This document shows positions 11,476-23,779 of a stretch of 64,000 nt of DNA, one piece after another. The position numbers and the translations under genes are program-made. Source of the DNA: Anaspis maculata. Lineage: Eukaryota > Arthropoda > Insecta > Coleoptera > Scraptiidae. Location of the stretch: the NCBI GenBank assembly GCA_949128115.1, contig OX421967.1, forward strand, positions 19,794,635 to 19,858,634, read 5' to 3'. The notes under the pieces were generated by a model, which was given only the letters and a program-made list of their open reading frames with translations, did not search any database and was not told the DNA's origin. Position 1 is the first letter of the stretch. Every line of letters begins with the position of its first letter.

Positions 11476-11928
11476 ATACTGTTACGTATTTCGCGTTTAG
11501 GTTCGTTTATAAAAAAAAAACATTGAGGCGATCGTTTCAAAATACACACTCTTTATTACTGCGTACTACAATAAATACACGCCAACAGTTATTTACTTGA
11601 AATATCGCTGATTACTACTCGCTTTCTATCGCTCTCGATCACTTCCAATTCAATACTGCTCGTAGGCCGAGGATCGGAGCCTTATACATATAGCTCTGAC
11701 TATCAATCTCGAACCTTCCATCGGTCCTCTAGCAAATTCCACAGTGACCCGGCATACGGTTTCGAGGCGACTGCCGAATAATCTCACACCTTTCGCGTGT
11801 GGAATTGGACGCCAAATGGACGGATGTGTCTTACTCGGCCGTTGAAGTCGCCACGTAAATTTCATTCGCCAAGCCACGCGTATATTCTGGAAATGTCCAG
11901 AGCAGAGAATCGCCGTTCGTAACAATAC
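11476..11928 (-). mobile_element. Solo LTR of a Gypsy-type retrotransposon
   Basis: The LTR spans 11480-11924, starts TGTTACG and ends CGTAACA, which are perfect 7-bp inverted ends with the canonical TG...CA. Direct ATAC copies at 11476-11479 and 11925-11928 are a 4-bp target duplication, as in insect Gypsy-group elements. On the minus strand it has a TATA-like TATATGTATAAGG, a downstream CAGTATTG start-like site and AATAAAGAGTGTGT as poly(A) signal, in that order, so the LTR reads leftward. No internal retroviral genes adjoin it; it arose by recombination between two LTRs. Confidence 0.85.
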
Positions 11929-12162
11929 CATCCATGCTCATTCTCATACTTTACACCCTCCACTCCTTCCAGCTTTCAGTGCAAGACTGCAAGGACTGCA
12001 AGTGCAGCGTGTCGTGTTGAGATTTTTCATCGTACTGTGATTGAATGCAAACAAAAGACAAAAATGTCAACACAAAGTTGCCAGCCGAAGTTTCGGTCAG
12101 GTTTGCGTCCTATATAAGTTTTGACCTGTAAATTGATCATTACTGGACGCCGCTTGTGATGC

Positions 12163-14564
12163 AGGGTGTCCCACGAAGTAATCGACATAGTTCAAGGGTA
12201 GATGTACCGGGTGTTTATAAACGTCTGTGATCGCATCGCCTTTGGAATCCGCTTTCATCACTAGAATCGCGCCTGTTACTGCGTTTTTCGGCCTGACCCA
12301 TGCCTGCCGCGATCACAGTTTCTTATAAACACCCCGTACTTTCTCGAAGCAAATCAGAATCTGCCTTCGAAATTTTCCTGACGTCCCCCGTTTCCGATAT
12401 ACATGGTGATTTATAAATCACCATATAATCATATAATCGAGAAGTTTGATTGGCTCGGATTGGCCATATCTCAGGAATACATCAATAGAATCTATTGAAA
12501 TTTTGCAGGTATATTCTAGGACCAAGAGCCTTTGTAGCGCCCTATTCACTTATAAAATAAATACAGGACCATACCCAAAATTTTGTTTTTCGAGTTTCTG
12601 TTGAAAAAGTCATCCTGTATAGATTTTTTTTTTGAAAATCTGATGTCATATTCAGAAACTGCACTAATTTAGCTGATCCGAAAAAAAATTATTACCAGAA
12701 ATTTTTCAGGAATATTTTTAAAAAATTCAATTTAAATCAGTGAAACGCTATCCCAGATGGTCAAACAAAGTCACTATTTCAATTGTGGTGCTCTAACCAA
12801 CAAAAAATAATTTCAGGAGAATTTTCTGAAAACATGAATTTGGTACCTAACGGCTCGATACCAAGTTGGGGCTGAGACCGCCGTAAGTGCGGTTACTATA
12901 GCAACGGCTAATCAGACCGCTCTATTTGGCAAGTTACGCCGTCCTAACTTTTGCGCCTGCAACTTGGTATCGAGCCCTTAGATTCCTACCCAAATTCATG
13001 TTTCCAGAAAATCTCCTGAAATTATCCTCAGTTTGGTAGAACATCAAAATTGAAATTGTGACTTTGTTTGACCACCTGAAATAGCGTTTGAGTGATTTTA
13101 ATGAAATTTCCAAAAATATTCTTGAAAAATTTCTTATAATAATTTTTTTTCGGATCAGCTAAATTAGTGCCAAACAATTTAGCAACCGCATTTTGTAGCA
13201 TTTTTCATGTAGTTTCGGCAAACGGCCTTTGACCAATGCTGAACAACATACTAACAATCCGGTCCGGTCCAACAAGTGTGCGGAACATAGTTGTTTTGGG
13301 CAAGAAAGGAGTAAGTGCCGCCAAATCTCGTAGCGTCTGATTGAGAGATGATGGAAAACTTTAACTGCAGACTTGATTATGGCTCTTCCATTCTGTTGCT
13401 GCCTGCCGAATTTGGTTCCAATCCATCAAATAGATTTTGGATAACTGAATGGCAAAGTTTTGAATTTGGACATTTTTTGATATTTGACACAAGACAGATA
13501 GAGAAGTACTTTTAACTGTTCTTAATACAGTTTTGCAATAGCTTTCAAACGACATATTGCATGTCAAGTTCCGTGAGATATAAGATCTGTCATTTTTCAA
13601 AAGTGACTTTTTTGTTCAACAGATGACAGCCAAAAATTAGTGGGCTCATTTGACAGCAAAACCATGTCTTCATACCAAGTTTCAAGTCGATCAGATCAAC
13701 CATTTGGTCGTTATCTTGAAATATTACTGACAGACACACACACAGCCAGGCACAAACAGTCAGACACACAGACAGACAAACTTTCACCTGGAAATGGTCC
13801 GAATCATCTCAGGGAGACTCAAAATGGACATTTCCGTGTTCATCTCGAAAAATGTTTTTCAGCGCCTTCACAATACTTTCCCTCCTCTTTGGTTGGTGGG
13901 TCGGGAGAAGGGAAATCAAGGAATTCTGTTTCAACATGTGGATCAGCATTGCTTAAAAGACATTCAGACCAACCAGGGTCCTTCAAAATTTTGAGGAAAT
14001 ACACTGTTGCGGAACTTACTCCCTTCTTGCTCCTCAAAAATTATGACGCTCACATTTCAAGGCCTGGAGCTTTTAGTACATTGATTAGAATTGATTGAGG
14101 GACACGCTGGTCAACGTTGAGACTTACCAGTACCCTCTTCTGAACTACAGCAAGAGTTTATCTGATTTGACGGCACTTACTCCTTTCTTGCCCCAAAAAA
14201 CTATGTTCCGCACACTTGTCGAACCCGAGCTTCTAGTATGTTGTTCAGCATTGGTCAAAGACCATTTGTGCAAAATTTTAAAAGGGACATATTTATTTCA
14301 GGGTCAAACCCTAAAATGCCTGGGCTATAAGTGAATAAGGGGCTACAAAGGCTCTTGGCTCTAGAATATACCTGCAAAATTTCAATAGATTCTGTTGATG
14401 TATTCCTGAGATATGGCCAATCAAACTTCTCGGTTGAACACATAAATCACCCTGTATATCGGAAACAGGGAACGTCAGGAAAATTTCGAAGGCAGATTCT
14501 GATTTGCCTCGAGAAAGTACATCTACTCTTGAACTATGTCGGTTACTTCGTGGGACAGCCTGTA
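12163..14564. repeat. Composite nested foldback, CAGGGTGTCCCACGAAG ends
   Basis: The outer ends are CAGGGTGTCCCACGAAGTAA at 12163 and its mirror TTCGTGGGACAGCCTGTA to 14564. The arms extend to the AGAGCCTTTGTAGC/GCTACAAAGGCTCT pair at about 12530 and 14345. Inside are a second palindrome (about 12630-13170, AATTTAGCTGATCCG mirrored) and a third pair (13230-13330 against 14163-14260, GTGTGCGGAACATAGT mirrored). This shows at least three layers of insertion. Confidence 0.8.
13385..13905 (+). repeat. Dispersed repeat, related to 28060-28600 in inverse
   Basis: This segment, with CTGACAGACACACACACAGC-like sequence in the middle and the blocks TTGGTTCCAATC, TGACAGCCAAAAAT and CAAGTTTCAAGTCGATC, is the reverse-complement relative of 28060-28600. 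The ends are not well defined. It lies within the composite foldback. Confidence 0.6.
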
Positions 14565-14681
14565 TATTCATAGATGTGTCCTAAACAACATATTGAAAGT
14601 CACAAGCCGTCAAGGTGGGATTTGCTGTAATTTCGCTGGAACGCACATGGGTAGATAACTATAAGTCGTATAGACGTGATT

Positions 14682-16691
14682 TTTAGCGCATTTTCCATCT
14701 TGATGAAAATCGCTATTGCAACCGCTTTGTCCGTCCGTCCGTCCGTTCTTCGAACTCCTCCCAAACTAGACGACCTAGCTTTCTAATTTTTTCGCTGTTA
14801 CATAGCTGCCACTCCCAAAGGAGGGCTAGGCTATATTGGATGTCTATATTGCGCCGCCAACATAGAGAAAACCGCCCCCGATAAACTTGAAATAACATAA
14901 TATTGCACTTTCTACCAGACCTGATGCTCTGGTGTTCTAATTTTTTGAATAATACATAGTTGCCACTTATAAACGTAAGCCAAGAAACATTCCGTCTTCA
15001 ATATGCGCCGCCGACATGAAAAAACTGCTAAAAACCGCCCCCAATCACTTTAAAATGAAAAACATAAACCCGAAGACATAGCGATCTGATTCTTTCGGTA
15101 TATAAATAGCTGACTAAAAATGGGAAAGGATAGGTTACTTTTGGTTAGTCGCCGCCCCCAGACTCCGCCCCCAAACGATAAAAAGTGCAACTTTCACAAA
15201 TGTTACTGATTGAGATGTTCCCTTGAACATTTAGGAACTGCCAACTCAAATTGTGCAACATTTGCTCAGCCGAACGCTGCCGCCCCCAGAGTAAGAGATA
15301 AATGAAAAACATGAACCCAAAGACATAGCGATTCAAGTTTTTCGCTATATGGATAGCTGACTGAAAATGGAAAAGGATAGGCTACTTTTGAAATGGCGCC
15401 GCCTCCAGCTTCCGCCCCCAAAAGAAAAAAGTGCAACTTTCAGCAATTTTCACTGATTTAGCTGATAACGTTACCTTGAACATTTAGAAACTCTTGACTC
15501 AAACTGTGCAAGAATTTCTTTGCCAAACTCCGCCGCTCCCACACGCCGCCCCCAAAGTGAGAGATAAATGTAAAACATGAACCTGAAGACATAGCGATCT
15601 AATTCTTTCACTATATTGATAGCTGACTGAAATTGGAAAAATATAGGCCACTTTTAATTAGCCGCCGCCTCCAGCTGCCGCCTCCAAACAAAAAAATGCA
15701 ACTTTCACAATTTTCACTGATTGTCATATTTCCCTCTCATTTAGAAACTCCCAACACAAACTGTTCAACAGTTACTTTGCCAAATGCTGCCGCCCCCACA
15801 CGCTGCCCTCAAAGTGAGAGATGAATGAAAAACATAAACCCGAAGACATAACGATCTGAGTCTTTCGCTATATGGATAGCTAACTAAAAATGGTAAAGAA
15901 TAGGCTACCTTTGACATGGCGCCGCCTCCAACTTCCATCCCCAAAAGAAAAAAAGTGCAACTTTCAATAATTTCCACTGAATTACATTTTAATGTTACCT
16001 CAAACATTCAGAAACTCCCAACTCAAACTGTGGAAGAATTTCTTTGCCAAACTCTGCCGCTCCCACACGCCGCCCCCAAAGTAAGAGATAAATGTAAAAC
16101 ATAACCCTCAAGTCATAGCGATCTCATTGTTTTGCTATATAGTTAGCTGACTAAAAATGGGAGGAGAGGCCACTTTTGATTAGTCGCCGCCTCCAGCTCC
16201 CGCCCCCAAACAAAAAAATGCAACTTTCACAATTTTCACTGATTGTCATATTTCCTTAAACATTTAGAAACTCTTAACTCAAACTGTGCAACAGTTACTT
16301 TGCCGAATGCTACCACCCCCACACGCTGCCCTCAAAGTAAGAGATAAATGGAAAACATAAACTCGAAGACATAGCGATCTAATTCTTTCGCTATATGGAT
16401 AGCCGACTAAGAATGGGAAAGAATAGACTACTGTTGATTAGTCGCCGCTCCCAGCTCCCGCCCTCAACCTCAAACAAAAAAATATATTGATGAGTGAAAG
16501 AATTTTCATTCAAATCTATTTCATTGGTAAGTACCCCATTCTGATAACACAATATCACAATGAGTTTCGAATGAAGAAAGTGGGCAAGGAATGGTGTTTC
16601 TCCTTCAACCAAATTTTTTTACGTTCACAATATGCCTCTTTGAGAAAATGCGCTACTGAGACTCACGCACGTGAAGGCATACTCACTTGTT
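14682..16691 (+). mobile_element. Helentron-like non-autonomous element (HINE), copy A
   Basis: It starts TTTTAGCGCATTTTCC and ends GAAAATGCGCT-ACTGAGACTCACGCACGTGAA-GGC...CACTTGT. AGCGCATTTTC/GAAAATGCGCT form subterminal inverted repeats. TCACG-CA-CGTGA gives a small 3' hairpin. A (GTCC)n run lies 50 bp inside the 5' end (GTCCGTCCGTCCGTCCG). The body holds six imperfect units of about 260 bp, each with GAAGACATAGCGATCT, a GCTATAT(G)GATAGCTGACT block and one or two CCGCCCCCA tracts. This layout matches DINE-1/HINE elements of the Helentron group (5' short repeats, GTCY microsatellite, internal tandem repeats, 3' hairpin). No Rep/helicase is encoded. Confidence 0.75.
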
Positions 16692-17118
16692 TTATTGTGA
16701 ATTTACATAGTAGCATAGAGTCGCGCTTTCAAGAACCCTCATAGATAGAAACCTGACGGCGTGAGATCGGGTGATCTCGCCGGCCAATACATCCTTTTCG
16801 TTTTAAGACCATCTTAGCGCAAGCGTCAGCAGGGTGGTACAAATTCTGACAGACGACAATTAACGGTGAAACAACAGAAATTTTAGCTGTGTTTTGACAC
16901 ATTTTGAAGGTTATGCCATTTCAGAACGCGATTTGCTTAGAAAAGCAGCTCCCTTATTAATCCTGCACTGCAGAAGGACCTTATATTGTAATTCCATGCT
17001 CTAATCATTCTAACAAGCCCAACTGGAAAACAAATTGTCAACACATTTGCTGTTCCAAATGTTCGTATCAATATTTACGTGGGAGTCGAACAGTAATCAA
17101 AGTTGGAGCTCGTAATAG
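16692..17118. other. Spacer between HINE A and the next foldback
   Basis: No gene seen. The segment is moderately AT-rich and contains no clear repeat ends. Confidence 0.4.
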
Positions 17119-18602
17119 AAAACCAACCGATTTCAAAGAACGTGGTCATGCCGGATAGGTCATTCTTCTGGCTACAAAACGTTATACCGAGTCACGTAGA
17201 CGTTGACATTGTTAACCATGTACAGGGTGACAACAAAACGAGTGTCAAAATGGTCAATTTTCAACAGTGCACAACTTGTCGAAAAAAAATCAATGGATTT
17301 TTTAAAAACTCATTTCAATATTTTGAAACGGTTTTTGATTTATCCCCCATTGAGTTTTCAAGGGAGTTATGTCAATTTTTGACAAATTCACGTTTTAAGA
17401 TGCCAAGAGTTTTGGCAAGTCTTATCGTTATGATGCGACGATGATCTTTTTTTGCCCACCTTTCTGGAAACTACCCTATTAAAAAAACTACCCCTTTCAA
17501 AAAGTACTTGCCTCATCAATTTTGGAAAATCTGTCACAATATTTGGATTCTAGGTTACGTTACCACAGAAGGTTGTTATTAAATGTTGTGCTTCTCTAAA
17601 ATTGATAGGACAAGTACTTTTTGGAAGGGGTAGTTTCTACAGTGGCGGACAAAAAAGATCATCGACACATCATACGTTTAATGGGACTGTTGAGATAATA
17701 CTTGCCAAAACTCTGTAAGGTAGGTATGGAATGGATGTCTTCAGTTATTAAGAGGATGATTTTTGGGGAATGTGAGGGACAATTTTGGGCACCTCAGAAT
17801 CTTATGAGTGATATTAGAATATTGAAAAGACATGAAAATGCTCACTTGTCCAAAATCTCGAAGTCACCCTCAACCACTGATTAGAGGAATGATTTCAAAA
17901 TATCCAAACAATGTTGAAATGTTCAGGATAGTCTAGCAATGAAGATAAAAAAAAAAGGTCTTCATGTTCCATCGTTCGAGAGATACAGCCTTCGAACTTT
18001 GTGAGTATAACAACCCTTGACAAAAATTAGAGAAACGGGGTTGTATTGATCTAAAGGAGACTTATTAAGCAATGGATTGGTACTGATGGTTCATTTGAAC
18101 CGCCCTGTGATGCTGAGGATGCAATGTATCTGTAGATAGGACCTGTTTGGTACAGACTGCAAAAGGGGTTGCAGACGTTTCTGATGGTCAGTGGATCTAT
18201 GGTCAGTGGGATCAAATTCGCTTGAGGGTTACTTTGTAGAGCAAAGTTATGCACTTCTAACATGTTTGAGCCAAGAACATGATCTTGGAGAGAACCGGCA
18301 TCATAAAACGTGAATTTGTCAAAAGTTGACGTAACTCCTTGAAAATTCAGATAGGATGAATCAAAAACCGTTTCAAAATATTTTAGTCAATGAGCTTTTA
18401 AAAAATCCATTGGGAAAAATCTACTATTTTTTTCTCGAAAAGTTGTGCACTGTTGAAAATTGACCATTTTGACACTCGTTTTTGTTGTCACCCTGTATAT
18501 GGTAAACAATGTCAACGTCCACGTGACTCAGCATGGCATTTTGTAACCAGAAGAATGACCTATCCAGCATGACCACATTCTTTGAAATCGGTTGGTTGTT
18601 CT
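17119..18602. repeat. Foldback with an inner palindrome
   Basis: The left end AAACCAACCGATTTCAAAGA (17120) mirrors TCTTTGAAATCGGTTGGTT near 18597. Further in, TGTACAGGGTGACAACAAAA (17219) mirrors TTTTGTTGTCACCCTGTA (to 18499). A separate inner palindrome spans about 17443-17670 (CCCCTTTCAAAAAGTACTTG mirrored by CAAGTACTTTTTGGAAGGGG). The arms are diverged but continuous. Confidence 0.8.
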
Positions 18603-19281
18603 TAGAGATTTTCGATCTTGAGGTAGCGTGGAATTTTTGGGTGGACCAATTCAATGGGAGGCATTCTCGCAAACGCATTCCAGAGGGCGCGACATAGGCT
18701 TGGGACCAAATGTCAACGTCATGTCAACGTCAAGTCCAAGGTCAAGCTTGCAGTTGTCATCGCTTGTCAGAGCGTAACCTAACCTATCTTTATTGTTTAT
18801 TGTCGTCGCATGACTCGCACGGTGTTAGTGTCACCGGTACCGGTTGCTTGTCGTTTGAAAGGCAGGGCAAATGCAAGCGAAGCAGCGCGGGGCCGTCTGG
18901 CGGTTCGTGCGAGACAAAATCCCGGCCGGTGAGACGATAAATGCAACCCACACCCCCGGTTGCAAGAAACTAAAATTTGCTCCGTCGCAAATTAGCTTCG
19001 GTACCAAACTCGGTATCAAATGGTAGGCTATTTGTAGGCGTAAAAAAAGGAGTGTCTAGGGTGACGACTGACATAATATGTCAAACAAAAAATTGAATAA
19101 AATATGGGAATGGAAAGCTAAGCTGATATTGTGAGTGAGAAAAGCACTGGTGTGCCTAATTCAAACCGAGTATACGTTTGGGTTTACATTTTGTGCTCAT
19201 AAATAGAGAATTTTGGCTGATGGGTGCAGGCAATCAGTTATACAGGTTTGTTTGTATGAGGACATTTGAAACAGTTGAAGT
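18603..19281. other. Spacer without recognised genes
   Basis: A GC-richer patch at 18690-18960 has no frame I can relate to a protein, and no splice-flanked exon. It shares the short phrase AATTTGCTNCGTCGCAAA with about 20659, near the second Harbinger-like fragment, so both may be ends of one old element family. Confidence 0.35.
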
Positions 19282-19566
19282 CTAGCTGTCAAGAGTCAAG
19301 CAAATTTGAAGAGTGGAAATGGTGCGCGGAAAGAAATACACCGAAGAAGATAGCTCTAAGTCTTCAACTCCGATGAGATCCACGATCCGCAACACATTGT
19401 CCTTCGTGAACCTATATCGCTCCTTAAATTCCTTGTCGTTGTAAAACTCGAAGAGATTTTTCCGCTCAGCATTTACAAGACGAACTGCACCTGCAACGTC
19501 TTGCTCTTCTTCAGAAGAGGAAAATTCGGAGACTTCAGAAAATTCTGGAAGCGCCGAGTCAGACAT
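19282..19566 (-). pseudogene. PIF/Harbinger-like transposase N-terminal fragment
   Basis: The minus-strand frame reads an acidic N-terminus (EFSSSEEEQDV) followed by LFEFYNDKEFKERYRFTKDN and VLRIVDLIG. The 'F--RYR(F/M)TK--VL-IVDLI' pattern is the start of HARBI1/PIF-Harbinger nucleases. After DLIG the similarity ends and the frame stops within about 30 codons; no DDE nuclease region follows. The fragment is truncated. An unrelated protein with this motif is possible. Confidence 0.5.
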
Positions 19567-20409
19567 TTTAGATACGCATACAGCGTGACATATTGTGACG
19601 GCCCGGTCAACAACAAACCGTCCACCACACGTTTCGATCCGGTTAACTCTTTATTGCAGTTGCCGAGTCGTGAGTCGTGTTGGGACCTGATGGGCAAGGG
19701 ACCTAAACTACCTAAATGTGCACATCTAAGGGTTAGGGCAAGAGACAATAAGACAAGAGAAAAGAGGCAGCCATTTTCAGTGTGTGAGGTCTATTTTTGT
19801 ACCAAAGAAAAACTTGACAAATCCAGAATTCAGTTTCAATCCTTTCTCTCAATTTCTTTGCTGTTGCTCATGCCAACGACTCCTGCAGTATTTCCTGTCG
19901 TCAAAAGCTGTTCTGGAGCTACTGAATCAGCACTGGATATCACCTTGAGTACACATGCTTGATACAGTGTCACTAGCGGCCCAAAATTGTTCAAGTTTCG
20001 TCACGGGATCACAGTCCCAGTACTCCTGTAACTCATCGTTGTCACCGAAGCACTCATACTTTGACTGAGCAATACTTTGCAATAAAGAGCTCCGCGTTCT
20101 TGGTGTAAACAACAGCTTTGTTTCCGCCGTACAGGTACAGGGCTCGTGGAGGCACCCAGCAAGTGTTCGCAATTTCAGTCGGTAACTCCCATCGCCTGAA
20201 CCTGGAATTGTTGATCGACATAATAGCATTTACGGAGGCAGTTTGTCATATTCACCTGATCGACAGCCTGTGCATGGATTTATGCCTTAATTCGGTGCAA
20301 TGATTTGCATATTATTCTTCAAAACTCGAAGAAATAAATAATGCTATAACCTCTGAAATTCCTGACGCTTCTTTGACTTTGACAGCTCGCGACGCGAGGT
20401 AGGTACATC

Positions 20410-20649
20410 TTATCTACGAGACGTTTTTTTTTGATCGGCAATGACACAACGAACTGCTTCTTCTACTTCTTGTTCTTCTTCAGAAGAATAAAAATCGGAG
20501 ACGTTGGAAAATTCAAAATAAAGTGTCGAATCAGACCTTTTAGCGCTTTTAGGTACGTGCATACGCATAAAAAGATGCAAGTAGTTCAAATGCGTGATAA
20601 CCTTAGCCACAGCCTGTTTGCTACCTCGTTTGATACCCTGTTCCTGCAA
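20410..20649 (-). pseudogene. Second copy of the acidic N-terminal fragment
   Basis: The frame contains FEFSNVSDFYSSEEEQEVEE and VRCVIADQKK, closely resembling the fragment at 19282-19566 (FSEVSEFSSSEEEQDVAG, VRLVNAERKN). It stops before the RYRFTK motif. The two are about 1.1 kb apart on the same strand, which suggests a duplicated and decayed transposase start. Confidence 0.45.
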
Positions 20650-20804
20650 CCCGATTCAATTTGCTACGTCGCAAAATTAGGTACCATGTTCGTGCAACCG
20701 GGCAACAGTGGTCCCAAGCTATCATGTTTAAGCAGGGCTCCGTTTAACTTTGGGTAAGTTCAGTTTGACTGCACAAGGCAAAAATTCATTTTTGTTTACT
20801 ACTA

Positions 20805-21307
20805 TAGACCCGAGGGGCTCCATATGGTATCTACTGAAGAGGCAATAAAGGGATGCTCTGAATAAGCCACTCCTGCTTCATTCTAGCACATGGATAACGG
20901 AGAGAGAAATTAGACTATACTATACGAGAACAGGAGGACATTTCGGTATCACCAATACAAGAGTCGCCCTTCCTTCAAAATTTTGTAGCAGTGTGGAAAA
21001 CTCTCTGTAAAGTGATGGTTTGAATTATTGTAATAAAGTGAAATGCCCTGCCCTGGCTGAATCAAAAACTGTATTTCATGTGTTTAATTTTCGTATACTA
21101 CGCACAACGCTGTGAACATAATAACTTAACTGAACAAATTCAAAACTTCAACATAGAACCAACATAACCTAGATCCCTTCCCGCAGCTCAGCAATGTCAA
21201 TGTTTTTCGATGATTCCTGTCTTCATCTGTCAGGTAGAATGGAGCAGGAAGGGCTTATTCAGAGCATCTATTTACCTCTCCAGAGTACCATACCGGGCCC
21301 GGGTCTA
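20805..21307. repeat. Foldback element with 60-70 bp arms
   Basis: TAGACCCGAGGGGCTCCATA at 20805 mirrors ...ACCATACCGGGCCCGGGTCTA ending 21307; the arms continue to GATGCTCTGAATAAGCC/GGGCTTATTCAGAGCATC. The 370-bp interior has no recognised frame. Confidence 0.75.
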
Positions 21308-21972
21308 CGATAAAAGTGAATAAAAATGTATTTTTTTCTTCGGTAGTCAAACTGAGCTTTCCCGGAGTTTGGGGCCGCGTCCTGACCCTCGTCGCTAGAG
21401 CCTACGGCATCCTCATGAACGATTCAACGATACGACTCAAAAACCACAATTTATGTTCACGGTGACATTTCTAAATATTTGACGTTTATTGATTTGACGA
21501 TTTGACACAACGCGCTTGTTTATGCAACCTAGGCGAGATAAAATCCCCAGAGGTCCCAACCAACTGCAGCGCCTCCTGGTGGGAGCAAAATCGTCCATGC
21601 CTCCCATTGATCACCTGTTCATTTATGAAGTCGAGATTTTCATAGTGGTACTTTTCAACTGAAGAGTGACCTCATCTGGACGTGATTTTCAACAGGTCAT
21701 TTTTCAAAATTTACGATACACCGTCATAGTAATTTGGTAGTTACGTACTATGTACTTCGTTATCGTCAGTATTGGGCGGTCATTGTTGAAAACAGTAGGT
21801 GCCCTTTTTGAAACTTGCGTGTGGAACTTGAGAATATATTCTTTTAAAATAATCAACATTTTCAGATATAGATTTTATCGCGGAATAGAAACCGCTTACA
21901 CTTGATTGAAAATTATTGTTAAAATTGCTGGAAGCTAATTTATTAAAGTTTTTTTTTTGCCCTGCATCAACT
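21308..21972. other. Spacer without recognised genes
   Basis: A GC-richer part near 21360-21430 has no supported exon. Otherwise the stretch is AT-rich and featureless. Confidence 0.35.
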
Positions 21973-22995
21973 ACACACATCAAAAGAATCTAGGGGACAA
22001 GCAAATTCAGACGATTTCTAAAATCATCATAACTTTTGATTGCCGTCAGCGATCTCATGTCTGTTTTCAGTGTTTGATAGCCCAATCCTTCGTTTTCATG
22101 TCTTGATCACGTCGAATACGAACAATGTTTTATAAGGTTGCTACAGGGTGATCAATGGAACAGTGTAAAATAGCCGAAAGTTCAGTACGAGCGCGATTTC
22201 CCAAAAAAAATATTTTATGCATTTCAATAGCACAGTTATGAAGAATGGTATTTCAGCTTCAGTAACGTTTTTGAATTTTGAAAATCGAAGGTGAATTGCC
22301 AAAGATATTGATCATTTTGTGCCGCCATGTTGAATTCCCAAGAAGTGATCCGATTTCATTGAGACTTGGATCAAATTCATGTCTGGTTTCAGTAATTGGA
22401 ATTTCAAGGTCAAATGTCTTTCTCGGTCACTTCTAAGCCGCCATATTAAACTATTATGTAAATGATTCGATTTTAGTGTGTTTCAAGTTTCATTCAAATT
22501 GAATCATTTATGTAAAAAGTTCAATATAGCGGCTCGAAAGTGACATTTAACCTTGAAATTCCAATTACTTGGGCCAGACATGAGTGTGTTCCAAGTTTCA
22601 ATGAAATCGGACCACTTTCTTTTTTCTTGGAAATTCAACACGGTGGCACAAAATGATCAATATCTTTGGCAATTCACCTTCGATTTCCAAAATTTAAAAA
22701 CGTCACTGAAGCTGAAACACCGATCTTCATAACTGTGCTATTGGAATGCATGAAATATTTTTTTTGGGAAATCGCGCTCGTACTGAACTTTCGGCTATTT
22801 TACACTGTTCCATTGATCACCCTGTAGCAACCTTATGAAACACTGTACGTATTTGACGTGATCAAGGCATGAAAACGAAAGATTGGGCAATCGAACACTG
22901 AAAACCGATATGAAATCGCTTACGGAAATCAAAAGTTATGATGATTTCAGAAATCGTCTGAATTTGCTTGTCCCCTAGATTCTTTTGATGTGTGT
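21973..22995. repeat. 1-kb near-continuous palindrome
   Basis: ACACACATCAAAAGAATCTA at 21973 is mirrored to 22995 (TAGATTCTTTTGATGTGTGT). Pairing continues through GGGGACAAGCAAATTCAGAC, TTATAAGGTTGCTACAGGGTGATC (22132-22156, mirrored at about 22816-22839) and the CAAATTCAACATGGCGG-like centre near 22465. The CAGGGTGATCAATGGAACAG pair looks like the ends of one element sitting inside arms of another. Confidence 0.88.
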
Positions 22996-23099
22996 ACTTG
23001 GTTATTAGCAGGTTTTTCTGTGGGGGTTTTTCAGTAACGATAACAGTATTGACAATAACAACGAAGACATTTCTGGTACAGTGAGGATTAATCAGTAGG

Positions 23100-23281
23100 G
23101 TTTTGTTTCGATGGCTTTCTCGTTTCATCCCTTTCCCCGGGGCATCACCGCACGATAGTAGATGCCCCAGTACTAAGAAACGCGTGAAAAAGTCCATCTG
23201 GCCCAGTGCGGATTTGAACCCGGGACCTTCGCCTTTGAAAGCGGGGCCGAGCTCACCGTGCTACCGACTGGGTTATCAAAG
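23100..23281 (-). repeat. tRNA-derived SINE
   Basis: Read on the minus strand from 23281, a tRNA-like head has CCCAGT and ACTGGG as a partial acceptor stem, a box A-like TAGCACGGTGAGC and a box B GGTTCAAATCC. A non-tRNA body with GATGCCCCGGGGAAAGGGAT follows toward 23100. The T-stem is mismatched and the downstream body is joined on, so I call it a SINE, not a tRNA gene. No clear target duplication was found. Confidence 0.6.
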
Positions 23282-23779
23282 TAAAAAATTGTGGAATCAG
23301 GGCTGCCACTTTGGCCTAATTTGACAGAATTTGATTAACCTCGACCTACCGACCCACCATCAGGATATGAAACGATGGTTGTATGCGTCCAACCAATCTG
23401 TGGACTGATATAACTTTTGGTGTTGATGACCTAATGTAATCTGCATGCAGTTCTAATTGCCTATACATATCAGCCTGATTCCTAGTTCATCACTTGTCGT
23501 TTCGCAATGTCGAATTTGCTGAGCTGTACCTAATCAGTATAGTAGCTATACATAAATGTTATCGCCGTCAGATACTAAAATGGAGAAAATCGGATAATTA
23601 ATAAATTAGTTGAAAACATAATAATAAATATGTTTTTGTGCAAGTGCAAGGAAGTCAGCAATACCTACTAGAAAATAAATAAAATATTTCCATCCCCTTC
23701 TTTACGCAATTACATCCCAGCCGCCTCATTCTTCACGCTGTATTACGTCACCGCCGTCATCCTACCCCCCACCCTTATT

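Noticed and set aside
14880..16480. Coding repeats rich in Pro/Ala (CCGCCCCCA tracts)
   Set aside because: Frames are short and shift between units; the array is bounded by HINE ends and is non-coding satellite.
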